Assembly: GCA_910584875.1 (NCBI GenBank)
Contig: CAJUDA010000003.1
Coordinates: forward strand, 62,001 to 126,000
Origin: an uncultured Eubacterium sp.
GTDB lineage: Bacteria; Bacillota; Clostridia; Lachnospirales; Lachnospiraceae
Direction: 5' to 3'
DNA: 64,000 nucleotides
Of the stretch, positions 60,639 through 64,000 are shown in pieces. How positions within the stretch are numbered: position 1 is the stretch's first letter; every line of letters starts with the position of its first letter. The translations under genes and the position numbers were made by a program. The notes below the pieces were generated by a model. That model was not told where the DNA came from and did no database searches. It saw nothing but the letters and a program-made list of their open reading frames with translations.

Positions 60639-61063
60639 ATATTTGGGAACTGTATGGGAAAAAGGCATTAGGGTTGATCGTGGCAGCACTTTTTGCATTT
60701 GGGATTTTTTGGCTCATAAGGAAGGCATGGTATGATTATGGAATGGTGCCGGATGGTGCAAGGGCTTCATTTACACGAAACGGAATGTGGGAGGAAAAGC
60801 CGGTGATCGATGCAGTGAGCCGGCGGATCTGTCAGGGTGAGACAGTGAAACTGACAGAACTGGCATCGGCACGGGACAGGGACGGAGACGATCTGACAGA
60901 TCAGCTTACTTTTTCAGATGCGGCAGGCAGGCGGCTGACCGGCTGTCTGGATACATCCGTACCAGGGGAGATGCCTATTTATATCCGCATAAAAAGCCCT
61001 GACACGGGAATGGAAAGCGAAAAACAGATCCTAATTCTGGTTGATGGGAGAGTGAAGACGTGA
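60635..61063 (+). CDS. Single-pass membrane protein with Ig/cadherin-like domain
   Basis: 142 residues starting at TTG 60635, which overlaps the previous stop; GGGAGG is 11 nt upstream. One helix at about 9-29 is followed by an external part (about 40-142) with ARDRDGDDLTDQLTF and EMPIYIRIKSPDTG, a pattern of DUF5011-like Ig or cadherin folds with a calcium-like DRDGDD loop. It could be a surface or pilus-tip component of the Tad-like system. The next gene overlaps by 4 nt. Confidence 0.65.
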   Translation: MNIWELYGKKALGLIVAALFAFGIFWLIRKAWYDYGMVPDGARASFTRNGMWEEKPVIDAVSRRICQGETVKLTELASARDRDGDDLTDQLTFSDAAGRRLTGCLDTSVPGEMPIYIRIKSPDTGMESEKQILILVDGRVKT

Positions 61064-61386
61064 GAGGAATGGTGAGCCATTTTATGTCGTTATGCTTTAT
61101 GATCCTGTTTTTGTGGATTGGCATTACTTATGTTTCCCAGAATATACAATACAGCAGTGCCAGACAATTTCATGACAGTGTGATACGGCATTTAGAAAAT
61201 AGTTACTTTGCTCCGGAAGTAATCGATGAGTGTAAGGAAAAGGCGGCAAAAAACCATTACCGGCTGGCAGTGGGAATCTATGGGGAGGGTATTCATAAGG
61301 ATGCGAGAGTAATACTGGATTTTGATTATACGTATCCTGTCATTCAGGTGACAAAACGCTATACAATAGAAGGCTATGCCAGATAG
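61060..61386 (+). CDS. TadE-like small membrane protein
   Basis: 108 residues: a hydrophobic helix at about 8-27 and an external part with QFHDSVIRHLENSYFAPEVIDEC, then a beta-rich end (VILDFDYTYPVIQVTKRYTIEGYA). The layout fits TadE/TadF pseudopilin-like minor subunits, but the usual TadE Glu motif is not seen, so this is inferred from size, topology and position. The start overlaps the previous stop (GTGA), and translation is probably coupled. Confidence 0.6.
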   Translation: MRGMVSHFMSLCFMILFLWIGITYVSQNIQYSSARQFHDSVIRHLENSYFAPEVIDECKEKAAKNHYRLAVGIYGEGIHKDARVILDFDYTYPVIQVTKRYTIEGYAR

Positions 61387-61406
61387 GGGATAAGGAAGAT
61401 AAATAA

Positions 61407-61781
61407 ATGAGAACAGTAATTATATGTGTGATTTATATCAGTTCGATTCTCCTTATTGTCATGATCCACAATACAGTAAACGGAGAGTCATTGAGAAAGA
61501 AAGAACTCAGTGACGCCCTGGCTGTTGCGATGGATCAGACGATGACAGAGGTTATGGAAAAGGATGGTTATGGAATAAATGACCGCAATCAGCTGGTAGC
61601 GGCATTTCTGCAGTCAATGCTGCAGAAAGTGGACAGCAATATTAACCTGACGGTAATGATCCATAAGCTGGATAAGGAGAAAGGGATGATGGAAGTAGAG
61701 GCAGTGGGAGAGTACCGGCTGCCTGATCTGGGGAAGAAACAAATATCAATACGGAGGCAGATTGTGTTTGCCGGTTTATGA
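61407..61781 (+). CDS. TadE/pseudopilin-like small membrane protein
   Basis: 124 residues: an N-terminal helix at about 4-20, then a helical segment (SLRKKELSDALAVAMDQTM) and a beta-rich C-terminal part that ends with KQISIRRQIVFAGL. The same topology as the previous gene suggests a second minor subunit. AAGGAAG lies upstream of the ATG. There is no enzymatic motif. Confidence 0.58.
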   Translation: MRTVIICVIYISSILLIVMIHNTVNGESLRKKELSDALAVAMDQTMTEVMEKDGYGINDRNQLVAAFLQSMLQKVDSNINLTVMIHKLDKEKGMMEVEAVGEYRLPDLGKKQISIRRQIVFAGL

Positions 61782-61792
61782 GAGGAGACTAT

Positions 61793-64000
61793 ATGCATTT
61801 GAAAAAGAGAATAAGGAGAAAGACAGCATTTTTTCTGATCTTTCTTGTTATTGTGGGGATTTTTCCACAGACAGCAAAAAAGATAAAGTTGGAGGCGGCT
61901 ACGGGCAGTGCCCGTCTGTCGAATCTGGGGAAGGTTGCGACGCTTTCGGTAGGAAGTAAGACAAAAAAAGATAACTGGTGGAAATTATATCTGGGCAGCA
62001 GTGAGATGTTTTGTCTTAATCTGGGCGCGACCTGTCATGCTGGTGATGTGTACCAGTCAGAAGAAGGAACTTTCTCCAGTGGCAGTGGGGGAAGGAAAGG
62101 GAAAGAAGCCTGTATCGGTAATTGGTTTGACAAAACCCAAAAAAGGAGTAATAAGGCATATATTATGGCGCAGGCACTTTTTTGGGCGGTGGAAGAGGGA
62201 GAGACTTCTGAATCTGAGCTGAAGGCAGTAATCAGTAAGATGAAACAGGCTACCGGATATTTTAGTAGTCAGAGTGTTTCAGAACTGTACCATCAGATTT
62301 TTGAACCGGATACAGAAGTGACGATCCATATCAATCTCTGGAAATATAAGGGATCGGGACAAAAGCGGCAGATTTTGCTGGATATCGAAACAGGTTCTGT
62401 TGCGGCAAAGCCGAAAAGCCTGTGCAGTAAGGGAAAATACCGGCAGCGGATTTTGATCCAGAAATTAGATGAACATGGCAGGCCTCTTGCTAAAGTTACC
62501 TTTCGTCTGCAGGCTCATAATATTGATGAATTGTATTTTTTTAAGGCAAAGGGCTGGGGAGAGGAAGAACAGGGAGAAGTGGATGAGGATGCCGATCATT
62601 TTGAACTGGAGACAATGACGGATAAGAATGGGAAGATTTCTTACCGCTTTAATTATCATCTGCAGTCAGAAGATTATTACTATTATGACGATGATGAGCT
62701 GGCATCCATGGATGCAGCAGCAAGGAAAGAAGCGGCCAGAAAGCTGGATGAAGAAGGATACCGCTATGGCAAAGGCATGACAAAGAAAGCCGCCCAGAAA
62801 TTATCAGAAGAGGATCTCCATGATCAGATGGATCATGTAAAAAATGAATATACGGTTCAGGAGGTTGCCTGCGAGGACCAGAATCTGTATATAGATCCTG
62901 AATATGCGAAAGGAAAAAACATTGTATTAGGCAGCGAAAACAGTTGGGAACAGATCGATGGAGAGTGGCCGGATGCCACAAGTGAAAATTTCGGGGATTA
63001 TGAAAAGGCATACCGCCTGATGATTATAAACCGATTTAAAAAAGTAAGTGTGAGAGTTGTAAAAAAGGATTCTGTAAGCTGTGATGGCAGGGCGCATGGT
63101 GATGCTACCCTGGATGGTGCAGTTTTTCAGTTATATGAGGACGTGGCATGTACGGAACCAGCAAAGGTGTTTGGGGATAACCGGCAATGGGGCATATCAG
63201 TACCATATGAAACGAAGGGCGGTAAATTTGTAACGGATTATCTGCAGAGCGGCAGGGAATATTATCTGAAAGAGATCAGGGCGCCCCGTGGTTATAAAAA
63301 GACGGACAAGGTAATAAAGATCAAGGCAGATGGAAAACAGTACAAAGTAGAGTACAGCAATGAAACCGGGCAGTATGAGGTAGAGGAACAGCCTGTCCTG
63401 GGGAAGATTGCCATACAGAAATACAGCACGGACGGGACGACGGGACCGCTGGCTGCGGAATCTGGCGCCCGATTCCAGATTTATCTGGAATCAGCGGGAA
63501 GCTATGAGAAGGCGGACGAATATGAGAGGGATCTGATTACTACGGATCAGAACGGATATGCCTGCAGCCAGGATCTGTATTTTGGAAAATATAAAGTGAA
63601 GCAGATCAGTTCAGGAGAAAAGGATACTGAGCTGCAGAAAGAATTCTGCGTCGAAATCGAGGATGAAAACCGCACGATCCCATATACCTTTGTTTTCAAT
63701 GACAAGCCATTTGGAGCCTATCTGCGAATCATAAAAAAAGATGGCAATACAAAAAAAGAAGTGTTGAAGGCAGGGACAACCTATCAGATTTACCGTCTGG
63801 ATAAAAAAAACGGGCAGCAGACGCTGGTGAAACAAAGTTATAGTGACGGACATGGGACAAAAGTGATAGACCGGTTCCAGTCGGATCATAAGGGGCGTAT
63901 TATGACGGTAGATTCGCTGCCCTCTGGTGATTACCGGATCTATGAGACGGAAGCGGTATCTGGATTACACATCAGTAAAAAATTTATTGAAGTGGAGATC
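61793..64000 (+). CDS. Thioester-domain adhesin with Cna-B-like repeats (3' end outside window)
   Basis: At least 736 residues, open to the window end. A signal peptide covers about 1-36. An N-terminal thioester domain follows: Cys74 in EMFCLNLG and Gln127 in AYIMAQALFW match the Cys and Gln motifs of TED adhesins, which bond covalently to host ligands. Further on are beta domains of the Cna-B/SpaA type, such as VRVVKKDS with AVFQLYED and YYLKEIRAPRGY, IAIQKYSTDG with ARFQIYLE, and RIIKKDGNTKK with TTYQIYRLDK, each with the Lys and Glu places for isopeptide bonds. A sortase motif would be expected beyond the window. GAGGAG precedes the ATG; the upstream gene ends 11 nt before. Confidence 0.85.
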   Translation, partial: MHLKKRIRRKTAFFLIFLVIVGIFPQTAKKIKLEAATGSARLSNLGKVATLSVGSKTKKDNWWKLYLGSSEMFCLNLGATCHAGDVYQSEEGTFSSGSGGRKGKEACIGNWFDKTQKRSNKAYIMAQALFWAVEEGETSESELKAVISKMKQATGYFSSQSVSELYHQIFEPDTEVTIHINLWKYKGSGQKRQILLDIETGSVAAKPKSLCSKGKYRQRILIQKLDEHGRPLAKVTFRLQAHNIDELYFFKAKGWGEEEQGEVDEDADHFELETMTDKNGKISYRFNYHLQSEDYYYYDDDELASMDAAARKEAARKLDEEGYRYGKGMTKKAAQKLSEEDLHDQMDHVKNEYTVQEVACEDQNLYIDPEYAKGKNIVLGSENSWEQIDGEWPDATSENFGDYEKAYRLMIINRFKKVSVRVVKKDSVSCDGRAHGDATLDGAVFQLYEDVACTEPAKVFGDNRQWGISVPYETKGGKFVTDYLQSGREYYLKEIRAPRGYKKTDKVIKIKADGKQYKVEYSNETGQYEVEEQPVLGKIAIQKYSTDGTTGPLAAESGARFQIYLESAGSYEKADEYERDLITTDQNGYACSQDLYFGKYKVKQISSGEKDTELQKEFCVEIEDENRTIPYTFVFNDKPFGAYLRIIKKDGNTKKEVLKAGTTYQIYRLDKKNGQQTLVKQSYSDGHGTKVIDRFQSDHKGRIMTVDSLPSGDYRIYETEAVSGLHISKKFIEVEI

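Overview
The window looks like chromosome of a gut-type Clostridia, most likely a Lachnospiraceae. The evidence is gene content and order: glmM, tig-clpP-clpX-lon-engB, nifS-nifU-mnmA, ftsE-ftsX-M23-ctpA, pyrC-F-K-D-E with an NAD-linked PyrK, GGAGG ribosome binding sites and sigma-A promoters. No rRNA, tRNA, CRISPR array, transposase or phage gene was recognised.

Layout. 1-861 is the tail of a secreted repeat protein. 1-10 kb is housekeeping: GlmM for cell-wall precursor, then trigger factor and the ClpXP and Lon proteases, EngB and endonuclease III. 10-18.4 kb holds a DUF1015 protein, glycogen branching enzyme, a 44-codon ORF matching only the C-terminal tail of an EAL domain, a TPR protein, a YgjP-like metalloprotein and the sulfur-transfer set nifS-nifU-mnmA. 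18.4-31.4 kb is an accessory block, mostly on the minus strand: two large secreted proteins, a LytTR regulator facing its probable GHKL kinase, and an apparent operon with a CHASE2 class III nucleotide cyclase, a TIM-barrel epimerase-like protein, a GAF/HD-GYP protein, a secreted Ig-like protein, a FecR-domain protein and the kinase. An SDR of the YmfI type lies at its head. 31.5-44.6 kb returns to the plus strand: lipoprotein, Dus, a degenerate LytR/CpsF-like pair, YitT, an orphan MsmX/UgpC-type ATPase, a large palindrome before a CdaR-like regulator, and ftsEX with its hydrolases. 44.6-46.9 kb is a BlaI/BlaR1-like pair whose second gene has an in-frame amber codon near its end. 47-54.6 kb is asd, a Nudix-like gene and the pyrimidine genes, with a PIN-domain toxin-antitoxin-like insert between pyrD and pyrE.

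54.6-64 kb is the most distinctive part: a LytTR regulator, then a promoter with a palindrome on its -35 box, then a compact Tad-like envelope locus. It encodes a TadZ/CpaE-like protein with a broken P-loop, a secreted beta-helix protein, a CpaF ATPase, a TadB/TadC-like membrane protein, four small single-pass proteins and a thioester-domain adhesin with Cna-B-like repeats that runs off the window. The genes are tightly packed and several overlap, so they probably form one surface appendage or adhesin-export system.

All functions come from motif recognition by eye; no database search was run.
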